From an uncultured Eubacteriales bacterium (GTDB lineage: Bacteria > Bacillota > Clostridia > Oscillospirales > Butyricicoccaceae): a stretch of DNA of 13,300 nucleotides. Location of the stretch: positions 1-13,300 of the forward strand of contig CAKUAK010000048.1 of NCBI GenBank assembly GCA_934636325.1, read 5' to 3'. Numbering within the stretch: position 1 is the first letter of the stretch; each line of letters begins with the position of its first letter. Positions 5,682-12,690 of the stretch are shown in pieces. A program made the position numbers and the translations under genes. The notes below the pieces were generated by a model. It saw nothing but the letters and a program-made list of their open reading frames with translations, searched no databases and was not told the DNA's origin.

Positions 5682-6683
5682 ATGAAAAAAGCAGCGGCCT
5701 TCATAACGGCCATTTCGATATTGCTGTTGACAGGGTGCGGCGGCGTAAGGCTCAATTTTTCCGGCGTGTCGCCCTTCAGGAACATTCGTGACGAGGCCGT
5801 CATCTCGGCGGTCGATCAGGCCGTCGACGATTATCAGACACAGAGCGGAGGCGAGGGGGTCTCGGCGGCCGTCATGCATGGCAAAGAGACCTACTTCACC
5901 GGACGCGGAAGCATGACCGAGCATACCGTCATGCCGGTCGGCGATATGACACAGATGTTTATGGGGATGCTTGTTTCCCATTTTGAGAACAGAAAATATG
6001 TCGACAAAACGGCCGGCCTTTCGGACAGGCTCAAAACCCCCGAAGTGCTGCCGGAGGATGTGGGAAGTCTTGAACTTTGGCAGCTGGCCTGCAATATATC
6101 GGGCCTCGGCGGCGTCGACACCGGGGAAAAGGACTATTTCACCGCCGGTATGCTCTACGAGCAACTGGGCAGCGTCGACCTTGAATACGAGCCGGGGACC
6201 CAAAGACATGGCTCTGAGATGGGATATGCCCTGCTGACCGAGTATCTGCGTCAGTCCTATAACATGAACGCCAATTTCGTCAACATGATAAACAACGAGG
6301 TCATAACAAGGTTCGACCTTCAGGATTCCTCCTTTGCAAGGCGCGATATGCTGGCCGCTTATGACGGCTATCAGTCGACCGTCTACGATCTCCTGAAGGT
6401 GGCCGGGTACTGCGGCGGCATGCTGGAGAACGACGAGACACTCTCCAAGCTGGTCTCCGGCGCCGAGGAGGAAATGTGGAGCGGGGATGGGCAGCGGGTA
6501 TCGCTGGCCTTTGATATCTCCGAAATCGACGGATATACCCTCTATTCCAGAAGCGGAGAGAGCGGCGGGGTCATGTCCTATGTCGCCTTTATTCCCGAGC
6601 TGGGCATCGGTGTATCGGCCATATCGGACGGCGGCGGAGAGCTCTCGGATCTCTGCGCGCAGCTCATCGAAGCGGTCAAATAA
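5682..6683 (+). CDS. Lipoprotein, beta-lactamase-like serine hydrolase fold, apparently inactive
   Basis: A 333-residue protein with a lipoprotein signal peptide (Lys-Lys, hydrophobic ILLL, lipobox L-T-G-C19), so it should be anchored on the outer face of the membrane. The body resembles the class C beta-lactamase/penicillin-binding-like family. The order of motifs is kept but the key residues differ. The SxxK position reads D88-M-T-Q91 in VGDMTQMFMGMLV. The usual H-T-S-G-L reads C-N-I-S-G-L. YSN reads G-S-E (177-179) before MGYALL. The HxG box near LYSRSGESGG reads R-S-G. If this alignment is right, it is a pseudo-enzyme that may bind peptidoglycan or peptides without hydrolysing them. The ribosome site GGAGG lies before the ATG. 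It sits 21 bases after trmD and probably shares its transcript. GC content matches its neighbours. Confidence 0.75.
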   Translation: MKKAAAFITAISILLLTGCGGVRLNFSGVSPFRNIRDEAVISAVDQAVDDYQTQSGGEGVSAAVMHGKETYFTGRGSMTEHTVMPVGDMTQMFMGMLVSHFENRKYVDKTAGLSDRLKTPEVLPEDVGSLELWQLACNISGLGGVDTGEKDYFTAGMLYEQLGSVDLEYEPGTQRHGSEMGYALLTEYLRQSYNMNANFVNMINNEVITRFDLQDSSFARRDMLAAYDGYQSTVYDLLKVAGYCGGMLENDETLSKLVSGAEEEMWSGDGQRVSLAFDISEIDGYTLYSRSGESGGVMSYVAFIPELGIGVSAISDGGGELSDLCAQLIEAVK

Positions 6684-6695
6684 AAATACCATAAA

Positions 6696-6728
6696 CAAAG
6701 CCCCGGCGGATATACCGCCGGGGCTTTG
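6696..6728. terminator. Bidirectional terminator between lipoprotein and flippase genes
   Basis: A perfect 14-bp stem (6696-6709 with 6715-6728; GC-rich core flanked by CAAA/TTTG) closes on the loop ATATA. The genes on both sides converge on it, and the hairpin begins 13 bases after the lipoprotein stop and ends 9 bases before the flippase stop. T runs are short on both strands (TTT), so efficiency is a guess. Confidence 0.82.
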
Positions 6729-6737
6729 CAATGCTCT

Positions 6738-8027
6738 TTAATTGTTCAGGGCCGCAGGCTTTTGACGGGGACGGCTGAAATAGAATATCGCGCCGTAAAG
6801 GACGAGATAGAAGAAGCTGTACGACGCCGAGATTATGATAAGGAAGGTCTCTATCGGCGCGGCGGCGATGCGGCAATAGATAAAGGCGACGGCCGAGCAG
6901 GCAAGAAATGCGCACTGGATAGCCAGCTCGATCGACTGCTTCTTTACGATGACAAGGGCCTGCGTCAGCGATTGGACGACAAGGCGTATGCCGTAAAGGG
7001 GCGCGAGATAAATGGCATAGACGCCCGACAGACGCCACGAAGCGCCGAAGAATATCGAAAAGAGCCAGGGGGACAGCAGGCAGAGCAGTACGACCATCGG
7101 TAAGGCGATGGCGGTCAGCGCCGCTGTAGATATCATAAGAGAGCGGCGGTATCCGCCTGTTTTGCTGTATTCATCGGCGGCGTTCTGGAAAAACAGCACG
7201 CGCGCGACGTTGTTTCCGATCAGTGTCAGCGGGACGTTGAGCATGCGGTAGGAAAGGCTGTAAAGCCCGAAGGTAGCAAAGCCATAGAGCATCTCGACAA
7301 AGAAATTGAGAAGCTGGAAATATGCCGTGCTGACGAAAAAGGCCGGGGCGGTAAATATAGCCTGCGATTTATATTTTTTTGCGGCCTTCTTCATGCCGTC
7401 GGCCGTGATGCAGCGCATGCGGTCCTTCTGATACCAGAGATACCGGGTGTGGAAATATGTTCCCAGCGCCGTGCCGGTCATGTTTGCCGTGTTGAGCCCG
7501 GCCGTGCCGCAGCCCAGCAGACCGAGACCGATCTGAGCAGAATATTTGAGAGCCGACGAGGTAACATAAGCCTTGGATATGAGATTGTAATTTTTGAATC
7601 GCTTGTTGAAGGAGAACAGGGCGTCATTCAAGCCGGTCAGGAAAAGGGTGATGACGGTCAGAAGGGCAAATACCCCGGCTGACTCCATGATCTCCGGCTT
7701 GAAGTGAAGATAGATGCCATAGCCTATGGCGGTCAGCACCGATACGCCGACACAGAGAAAGAAGCACAGGCCGAGTATGTTATAGGCCTCGTCGTCGTCG
7801 GCGGCAACAACGATGGCCGGTTCGTATTTGAGACAGGCCACCGAGCCGAAAAGGGTGACGACCGTGACCATAAGGGTATATATGCCCATCTCTTCGTCGG
7901 TATATATGCGGGAGAGAAAGGGCGACGACCCGACGACGATCAGCTGGGCGATAAGCGAGCCGGAAAAGAGCGTCGTTATCGAGCGCATTGATTTCCGGCC
8001 GAAAAGCTTTTTTATCTTGTCTTTCAA
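6738..8027 (-). CDS. Oligosaccharide/polysaccharide flippase (Wzx-like, MOP superfamily)
   Basis: A 429-residue membrane protein with about 12 hydrophobic segments. It starts MKDKIKKLFGRKSMRSITTLFSG and has the Wzx/polysaccharide-biosynthesis-family feature of an early SPFLSRIYTDEEMGIYTL and, in mid-protein, ATFGLYSLSYRMLNVPLTLIGNN. Relatives flip lipid-linked sugar units across the membrane for capsule or other cell-surface glycans. The substrate here is unknown, because no glycosyltransferase or polymerase gene is nearby. The start is TTG (8027-8025), decided by a perfect GGAGG with 7 bases between; no ATG or GTG fits as well. It has its own promoter at 8064-8092 and shares a terminator with the convergent lipoprotein gene. 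Confidence 0.87.
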   Translation of the reverse strand: MKDKIKKLFGRKSMRSITTLFSGSLIAQLIVVGSSPFLSRIYTDEEMGIYTLMVTVVTLFGSVACLKYEPAIVVAADDDEAYNILGLCFFLCVGVSVLTAIGYGIYLHFKPEIMESAGVFALLTVITLFLTGLNDALFSFNKRFKNYNLISKAYVTSSALKYSAQIGLGLLGCGTAGLNTANMTGTALGTYFHTRYLWYQKDRMRCITADGMKKAAKKYKSQAIFTAPAFFVSTAYFQLLNFFVEMLYGFATFGLYSLSYRMLNVPLTLIGNNVARVLFFQNAADEYSKTGGYRRSLMISTAALTAIALPMVVLLCLLSPWLFSIFFGASWRLSGVYAIYLAPLYGIRLVVQSLTQALVIVKKQSIELAIQCAFLACSAVAFIYCRIAAAPIETFLIIISASYSFFYLVLYGAIFYFSRPRQKPAALNN

Positions 8028-8063
8028 TGTGCGACCTCCGGTACTGAAAATTATACATGTTAA

Positions 8064-8092
8064 AGTATACTCTCAGCGCGCATTACGGTCAA
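8064..8092 (-). promoter_or_regulatory. Promoter of the flippase gene
   Basis: On the minus strand TTGACC (8092-8087) and TATACT (8069-8064) are 17 bases apart, 5 of 6 consensus matches in each box. Eight bases further downstream a second perfect TATAAT occurs (8056-8051) without an obvious -35. The leader to the TTG start is about 30 bases. Confidence 0.72.
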
Positions 8093-8121
8093 GGGCAGGG
8101 CCGCAAGGCCCTGCCCGTTTT
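8093..8121. terminator. GCAA-loop hairpin between the DUF1540 gene and the flippase promoter
   Basis: A perfect 10-bp stem GGGCAGGGCC (8093-8102)/GGCCCTGCCC (8107-8116) closes on the GNRA-type loop GCAA. The better T run (GTTTT) follows on the plus strand, where no gene ends nearby. On the minus strand, where the DUF1540 gene ends 20 bases before it, only TT follows, as part of the next -35 box. Probably the terminator of the DUF1540 gene, working weakly or with help. Confidence 0.55.
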
Positions 8122-8136
8122 AATGAAAAGTTTACT

Positions 8137-8457
8137 TTAGCCGCGCGCGCGGAAGGTCGAACACTGGGTGTCGCCGCAGCGATCGGCCCCCGGACCGGCG
8201 ATTTGGACCGAATCGGCAGAGCAGCTCATGTCTTTGTTATACACACAGTCGCGGGCATGACAGCGGATCTTTGTCTCGGGGCGGACGTCGCCGTAGGCGA
8301 CCGAGTTGGTGGCCGAGCTCATCCGGGGCGTAAAAGACCCGCAGCAGGTCTGACCGCATTCACAGGCCGAGGAGCCATCGACATGGATGCCATTGAGGGC
8401 ACACATGCCGCTGCAGTTACTGGAGCATGAGTTGGCTGAGCATTTGAGCTGTGTCAT
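8137..8457 (-). CDS. Tandem DUF1540 cysteine-rich protein
   Basis: A 106-residue protein made of two DUF1540 repeats. Repeat 1 (about 3-42) begins LKCSANSC and ends CGQTCCGSF. Repeat 2 (about 63-102) begins IRCHARDC and ends CGDTQCSTF. Cysteines C6/C11/C19/C34/C39 and C66/C71/C79/C94/C99 have identical spacing (5, 8, 15, 5 residues), pointing to a metal-binding or disulfide knot. Repeat 1 has three extra cysteines (C15, C32, C38). DUF1540 proteins are common in Clostridia and Bacilli, and their function is not established. There is no signal peptide. The ribosome site AGGAGG lies 9 bases before the ATG. It is divergent from the MATE gene at 8627; no clear promoter of its own was found. Confidence 0.88.
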   Translation of the reverse strand: MTQLKCSANSCSSNCSGMCALNGIHVDGSSACECGQTCCGSFTPRMSSATNSVAYGDVRPETKIRCHARDCVYNKDMSCSADSVQIAGPGADRCGDTQCSTFRARG

Positions 8458-8532
8458 AGGTAAATACCTCCTGAAGAAAATAGGTTTTGCATCTGCTCTG
8501 TATATTCTTTGCGCGGAGAGGGGCGATATTCA

Positions 8533-8561
8533 TTGAAAAAGATATATTCCTCCTGTATAAT
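8533..8561 (+). promoter_or_regulatory. Promoter of the MATE-dpaL-alkD operon
   Basis: TTGAAA (8533-8538), a 17-base spacer and a perfect TATAAT (8556-8561). The predicted start is near 8568. The leader of about 60 bases begins with complementary segments GGCGTC (8572-8577) and GACGCC (8592-8597), a possible small hairpin ahead of the ribosome site. Confidence 0.75.
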
Positions 8562-8626
8562 CAGAATTAACGGCGTCGGGCCGTGTGCTTTGACGCCAAA
8601 AGGATGAAGAAGGATGGAGAGTGAGA

Positions 8627-10003
8627 ATGATGATCGACAAAAAGCAGATATCAAAAGATATCACAAAGCTTGCGATACCGGTCGTGCTGGAGAATATGCT
8701 TCAGATCCTGGCCAACGTCATAACGGCGGCAATGATCGGGCGTCTTATTTCGACCGACATTTCGGCACAGGGCATATCGCAGAGAGTAACGCAGATCTAT
8801 TGGGCGCTCTTCCGCGGCATAGGTGTCGGCGTGACGGTAGCTGTGGCAGTTAGTTACGGAGCGGGAAACCGCGGCAGATGTCGGCGAATAATTGAGCAGA
8901 CATACCTTGTGTTTATGCCGGTGGCGGCCATTTTCACAATAGGCACACTCATGTTTCCGCGCCAGCTGCTTTCGATATTCACATCGGATAGTCTGATCAT
9001 CACCAGAGGCGCACAGTATATGCTGATAGCCATATGGGCTGTGCCGTTTACGGTGCTGACCTCGATAAATGCCGCTGCCTTCAACGGGCAGGGCAATACA
9101 CGGACGCCGATGTATATCGCTGTCATTCTCAATGTTGTCAATGTCATTGTCGGATATGCTTTTATATTCGGCAAATTGGGCTGCCCGGAGTTGGGAATTA
9201 TCGGTGCGGGAATTGCGTATGTGGTATCACAGGCTGTCGGCGGTCTGCTCGGGCTGTGGCTGCTGTATAAGCCGAACGGTTTTTTCTCCGGATATACCCA
9301 TGGAGAAAAGTTTTTTTCGATCGATGCAGATTGTGTAAAAGAGGTCATCACGACCGGAATACCTGCCGCATGCGAGAACCTTTTTTGGCAGTTTTCGGCC
9401 GTCATACTCAGCAAGGTCATTCTGAGCTATGGCAGCGACTGCTATGCTGCCTATCAGCTGGGGCTTCAGGCAGAGATGCTGTGCGAAATGCCATCGGTTG
9501 GATTCCTGACCACGGCAACTACACTTGGGGCTAAAGCCATAGGTATGCGCGATCAAGAGCTTTTCAAGGCATATTATTATCAGCTTTTGAAGGTGACCTC
9601 GGTAATTGCCGTCGGAGCTTCTGCTGCTCTTTTCTTCTTCCCTGGATTCTTTATGAGCTTTTTGACCAACAACCCTGTGCTTCACGACATTGGCGTCAAA
9701 TACGTTTTTATCATGAGCTTTGCCCAAGCGCCGCAGGTACTTGCAAAGGTCTATACAGGTATGACAAGAGCGGCCGGATACAAAAGGATACCTATGATAG
9801 TATCATTTATAGGAATCTGGTGTGTTCGCGTCCCGATGGCCGTTATATGCGGCAGCGTGCTTAAACTGGATATTACATTTATCTGGTGGGCGATATCGCT
9901 TGATCAGATTGTCAGAATTCTCATAAGCATAGGAATATTTAAGAAAAAAGATATCGTTCATACAATAAGCAGAATGGAAAAACAGGAGGCAATGGCAGAA
10001 TGA
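8627..10003 (+). CDS. MATE family efflux transporter
   Basis: A 458-residue, about 12-helix transporter of the multidrug and toxic compound extrusion family, which exports cationic or aromatic compounds using Na+ or H+ gradients. Family-like segments include LAIPVVLENMLQILANVITAAMIGR near the N-terminus, INAAAFNGQGNTRTPMYIAVILNVVNVIVGYAFIF in the first half, and the mirrored GIPAACENLFWQFSAVI and YTGMTRAAGYKRIPMIVSFI in the second. The ATG at 8627 is preferred (GGAG 7 bases upstream); GTG at 8621 or ATG at 8630 are possible. Its stop overlaps the dpaL start as ATGA. GC content is lower than in dpaL (22 of 60 bases in 9121-9180 against 46 of 60 in 10381-10440). The substrate is unknown. Confidence 0.92.
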   Translation: MMIDKKQISKDITKLAIPVVLENMLQILANVITAAMIGRLISTDISAQGISQRVTQIYWALFRGIGVGVTVAVAVSYGAGNRGRCRRIIEQTYLVFMPVAAIFTIGTLMFPRQLLSIFTSDSLIITRGAQYMLIAIWAVPFTVLTSINAAAFNGQGNTRTPMYIAVILNVVNVIVGYAFIFGKLGCPELGIIGAGIAYVVSQAVGGLLGLWLLYKPNGFFSGYTHGEKFFSIDADCVKEVITTGIPAACENLFWQFSAVILSKVILSYGSDCYAAYQLGLQAEMLCEMPSVGFLTTATTLGAKAIGMRDQELFKAYYYQLLKVTSVIAVGASAALFFFPGFFMSFLTNNPVLHDIGVKYVFIMSFAQAPQVLAKVYTGMTRAAGYKRIPMIVSFIGIWCVRVPMAVICGSVLKLDITFIWWAISLDQIVRILISIGIFKKKDIVHTISRMEKQEAMAE

Positions 10004-11223
10004 AAAAAATCGAAAAGACCGACGGCGTGGCCCTTATCTGCGCCGATATAGACAGGGAGGCATCCATCGCGCCCTATGATTATCTTTCGCCCGAAAAGGC
10101 GGCCTATGTCGGGCGTTTTCATCGCTCGCTGCCCTTTTACGCGCCAACACCGCTGGTGGCCCTTGATGATCTTTCAAAGAAGGTCGGCCTGGGCGGCATA
10201 TATGTAAAGGATGAATCCAAGCGCTTTGCCGAGTTCGGCCTCAACGCCTTCAAGGGCCTCGGCGGCATATTCGCCGTCGGCCAGGTCATATGCCGTCAGC
10301 TGGGCCTTGATCCCGAAAACACCACCTTTGGACAGCTGACCTCGCCCGAGATACGCGAAAAGACAAAGGATATGGTCTTTGCCACGACGACCGACGGCAA
10401 CCACGGCCGCGGCGTTGCGTGGGCCGCCCACCAGTACGGCTGCCGTTCATATGTCTTTATGCCCAAGGGCTCGGCTCCCGCCCGTGTCGCCGCCATAAAG
10501 AGGGTCGGCGCGGAGGAGTGCACCGTGACCGATATGAATTATGACGATACCGTCGCCTATACCGAAAAGCTGGCAAAAGAAAAGGGCTGGCATCTGGTGC
10601 AGGATACCGCGTGGGAGGGCTACGAGGAGATCCCGCAGCTGATCGTTCAGGGCTATACCACTCTGGGGCAGGAGGCCCTTGACCAGCTTGCGCAGTACGG
10701 CAAAAAGCCGACCCATGTTTTCCTTCAGGCCGGTGTGGGCTCTCTGGCGGGAAGCATCATCGGATATTACGCACATATCCTCGGCAGGGATGTCAAGTTT
10801 GCCATCGTCGAGCCGACAAGGGTGGCCTGCTTCTATCATTCGGCCGAGATCAACGACAGACAGCCCCACGGAGTTGAAAGCACCGACGGCGCGACCATCA
10901 TGGCCGGGCTCAACTGCGGCAAGCCGAGCATAGGCGTCTGGCCGGTCATCCGCGATCTGGCGGGGTACTATATCGCATGTGATGATGATGTCACCGAAGA
11001 GGGCATGCGCCGTCTGGCCTATCCTGTCGGAAACGACACCCCCATCGTATCGGGAGAGTCGGCCGGGGTCGGCACCGGCCTTGTAGAGCGCATCATGACC
11101 GATGAAAAGCTGTCCGGCGTGCGCGATGCCCTCGGCCTTGACAAAAACAGCATCGTCCTTCTCTTCAGCACCGAGGGAAATACCGACCCCGAGGGCTATG
11201 CCCGCGTTGTCGGCAAGAAATAA
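10000..11223 (+). CDS. dpaL: 2,3-diaminopropionate ammonia-lyase
   Basis: A 407-residue PLP enzyme of fold type II that splits 2,3-diaminopropionate into pyruvate and two ammonia. The Schiff-base lysine is K85 in FGLNAFKGLGG. The family's catalytic aspartates are seen at D132 in TTTDGNHG and D202 in VQDTAWEGYEEIP, matching Asp120 and Asp189 of the E. coli enzyme (YgeX), which act on the D- and L-isomers. Other family marks are VFLQAGVGSLAGS (phosphate site region) and the C-terminal LLFSTEGNTDPEGY. Length is normal. Its ATG overlaps the MATE stop by four bases, and its stop shares one base with the next ATG, so all three genes are coupled. Cytoplasmic. The substrate is a rare amino acid found in some antibiotics and plant toxins. 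Confidence 0.94.
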   Translation: MKKIEKTDGVALICADIDREASIAPYDYLSPEKAAYVGRFHRSLPFYAPTPLVALDDLSKKVGLGGIYVKDESKRFAEFGLNAFKGLGGIFAVGQVICRQLGLDPENTTFGQLTSPEIREKTKDMVFATTTDGNHGRGVAWAAHQYGCRSYVFMPKGSAPARVAAIKRVGAEECTVTDMNYDDTVAYTEKLAKEKGWHLVQDTAWEGYEEIPQLIVQGYTTLGQEALDQLAQYGKKPTHVFLQAGVGSLAGSIIGYYAHILGRDVKFAIVEPTRVACFYHSAEINDRQPHGVESTDGATIMAGLNCGKPSIGVWPVIRDLAGYYIACDDDVTEEGMRRLAYPVGNDTPIVSGESAGVGTGLVERIMTDEKLSGVRDALGLDKNSIVLLFSTEGNTDPEGYARVVGKK

Positions 11224-11912
11224 TGGAATATGACACAGCTGCCCTAAGGCAGCGCCTGGCCGGGCTTGCCGATGAAAAATACAAATCCTTCAACGATAGC
11301 CTGATCCCCGGCGGACGCATGAGCTTCGGCGTCAGAAAGCCTGTGCTCGACAAGCTGGCCCATGAGATACTGGCCGGCGATTGGCAGGGATTTCTTGAGG
11401 CCTGCCCGGGGGAGTATCACGAAGAGCGGATGCTTATGGCAATGGTTACCGCAGGTCTCAAGTGCGGACCGGAGGAAAAGCTGGAGCGGGTAAAGGCCTT
11501 TGTTCCGATGATAGACAACTGGGCGATATGCGACTGCTTCTGCGCAAAGCTCAAGGACGCAAAAAGGTATCAGGCCGAATACTACGATATACTGCCGCCC
11601 TATATCGAAAGCGGCGACGAATACAAGATGCGCTTTGCAGCCGTTATGCTGCTCGATCATTACGTCAACGACGAGTATATCGACAGGGTGCTGGATGTTT
11701 ACAGGGGCATGCGCCATGACGGATATTATCTCAGGATGGCCGTCGCCTGGGGCATATCCATCTGTTATATCAATTATCCCGAAAAGACTCTCGGGCTTAT
11801 AAAAGAGGGTAGCCTTGACACCTTTACCCACAACAAGGCTATCCAGAAATGCCGTGAATCCTTCAGGGTGAGTGCCGGGGATAAGCAGGTGCTGGCCGGC
11901 CTGAAAAAATAA
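11223..11912 (+). CDS. AlkD-like DNA alkylation repair protein
   Basis: A 229-residue all-helical HEAT-like protein of the DNA alkylation repair (AlkC/AlkD) family, whose members remove bulky or positively charged alkylated bases such as 3-methyladenine and 7-methylguanine. Helical repeats are evident from about 35 to 225: FGVRKPVLDKLAHEIL, YHEERMLMAMVTAGL, YLRMAVAWGISICYI and the conserved end THNKAIQKCRESFRV. W100, D104 and W176 fit the spacing of the active-site Trp109, Asp113 and Trp187 of Bacillus cereus AlkD, so it may be active. Many gut Clostridia carry such proteins, and repair activity is not proven for most. It starts at the TAATG overlap with dpaL. A terminator follows 9 bases after the stop. 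Confidence 0.87.
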   Translation: MEYDTAALRQRLAGLADEKYKSFNDSLIPGGRMSFGVRKPVLDKLAHEILAGDWQGFLEACPGEYHEERMLMAMVTAGLKCGPEEKLERVKAFVPMIDNWAICDCFCAKLKDAKRYQAEYYDILPPYIESGDEYKMRFAAVMLLDHYVNDEYIDRVLDVYRGMRHDGYYLRMAVAWGISICYINYPEKTLGLIKEGSLDTFTHNKAIQKCRESFRVSAGDKQVLAGLKK

Positions 11913-11921
11913 ATATATAAA

Positions 11922-11953
11922 ACAGCCTTCTGTATATCGCTGCAGAAGGCTGT
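11922..11953. terminator. Bidirectional terminator after alkD-like gene
   Basis: An 11-bp perfect stem ACAGCCTTCTG (11922-11932)/CAGAAGGCTGT (11943-11953) is flanked by an A-rich left side and CTTT on the right. On the minus strand the stem runs into TTTTATA, a better T tract, so it can also stop transcription arriving from the MATE remnant on the other side. Confidence 0.78.
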
Positions 11954-11970
11954 CTTTATGAAAAGGGGAA

Positions 11971-12017
11971 CGCCGCCGGGCGAAAAAACTTTTTCCGGAG
12001 CATCCCGTCCGGCGGCG
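11971..12017. repeat. Large inverted repeat in the convergent gap
   Basis: CGCCGCCGG (11971-11979) and CCGGCGGCG (12009-12017) are exact complements separated by 29 bases. The loop contains GAAAAA and TTTTTC (about 11982-11995), which can pair among themselves. No T tract follows on either strand. It may be a second, backup stop structure for the minus-strand MATE remnant, or chance in GC-rich DNA. Confidence 0.4.
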
Positions 12018-12028
12018 AAGGTGAAGGC

Positions 12029-12690
12029 TTAGGAATATTGACGTCTTGAAGGATGACATATCAGCAGGGCGGTAAGTATAAGGATGGCCGTCACACCGAG
12101 GCTTATGGGATAGACCGTCATGATCGTCCTGAAGGTGGGGCTTGTGGGGAACACGAAGCGTATCCAGGCAAGCCTTATGCCGCAGACGCCGCAGGTCGTC
12201 AGAAGGGCGGGGACAAGCGAGATGCCGAAGCCGCGCATGTATCCCGACATTACATTGCACAGAAGGCTGAAGGAATGGGCCAGCATGACCAGCATCAGGC
12301 GGGTATAGCCTATGGCGACGACGTCGGGGTCGTTGTTGAAGATCGAGAGTATCTGCCTGCCGAACAGGAGGATCAGGGCGATGGCGGCCGCCAGACAGGC
12401 TATGCCTTCGGCAAGACAGAGGGCAAAGGTCTTGCGGCAACGAAAAAGATATTGAGAAGGATATTTATCACGCCCGACGCGGCGAGGGCAATAAGAGGGG
12501 CGCGGGTCTCGCCGACGCTGCGGAAGATGGCCGCCTCGAAATTATAAAGCAATATGACCGGCATACCGATAAGGTATATCCGAAGATATATCATGGCCTG
12601 CGGCAGAACGTCGTCCGGCACGTTGAGCGACATGAGAAGCGGCCCGGCAATAAACTGGCCGATGACGGCGACGGCCGTGCTGCCCGGGAA
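12029..12690 (-). pseudogene. MATE transporter remnant: head lost, internal deletion and frameshift
   Basis: Two pieces of one MATE transporter lie in different frames. Upstream piece (about 12690-12441): starts abruptly at LFPGSTAVAVIGQFIAGPLLM, continues VPDDVLPQAMIYLRIYLIGM and FRSVGETRAPLIALAASGVI, up to LLNIFFV, which matches helices 3-5 of the N-terminal half. Downstream piece (about 12439-12029): CRKTFALCLAEGIACL, FGRQILSIFNNDPDVVAIGY, SGYMRGFGISLVPALLT and the C-terminus, matching helices 9-12. By comparison with an ordinary MATE of about 450 residues, roughly the first 95 residues and some 130 in the middle are missing. After FFV the first frame meets a stop within about a dozen codons. 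The head is replaced by the antisense of the adjacent LysR remnant. Almost certainly non-functional, unless the assembly is wrong. Confidence 0.8.

Noticed and set aside
4926..6731. A 601-codon open frame on the minus strand opposite trmD and the lipoprotein gene
   Set aside because: It lies antisense to two well-supported genes, has no recognisable domain or ribosome site, and is explained by their GC-rich codon bias.
11244..12440. A 398-codon minus-strand open frame spanning the alkD-like gene and the MATE remnant
   Set aside because: It is antisense to the AlkD-like gene and out of frame with the MATE homology, and the peptide is arginine/histidine-rich low-quality sequence.
8627..12690. 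Recombination between the intact MATE gene and the MATE remnant as two copies of one gene
   Set aside because: The two proteins are clearly different in sequence where they can be compared, so they are not recent duplicates.
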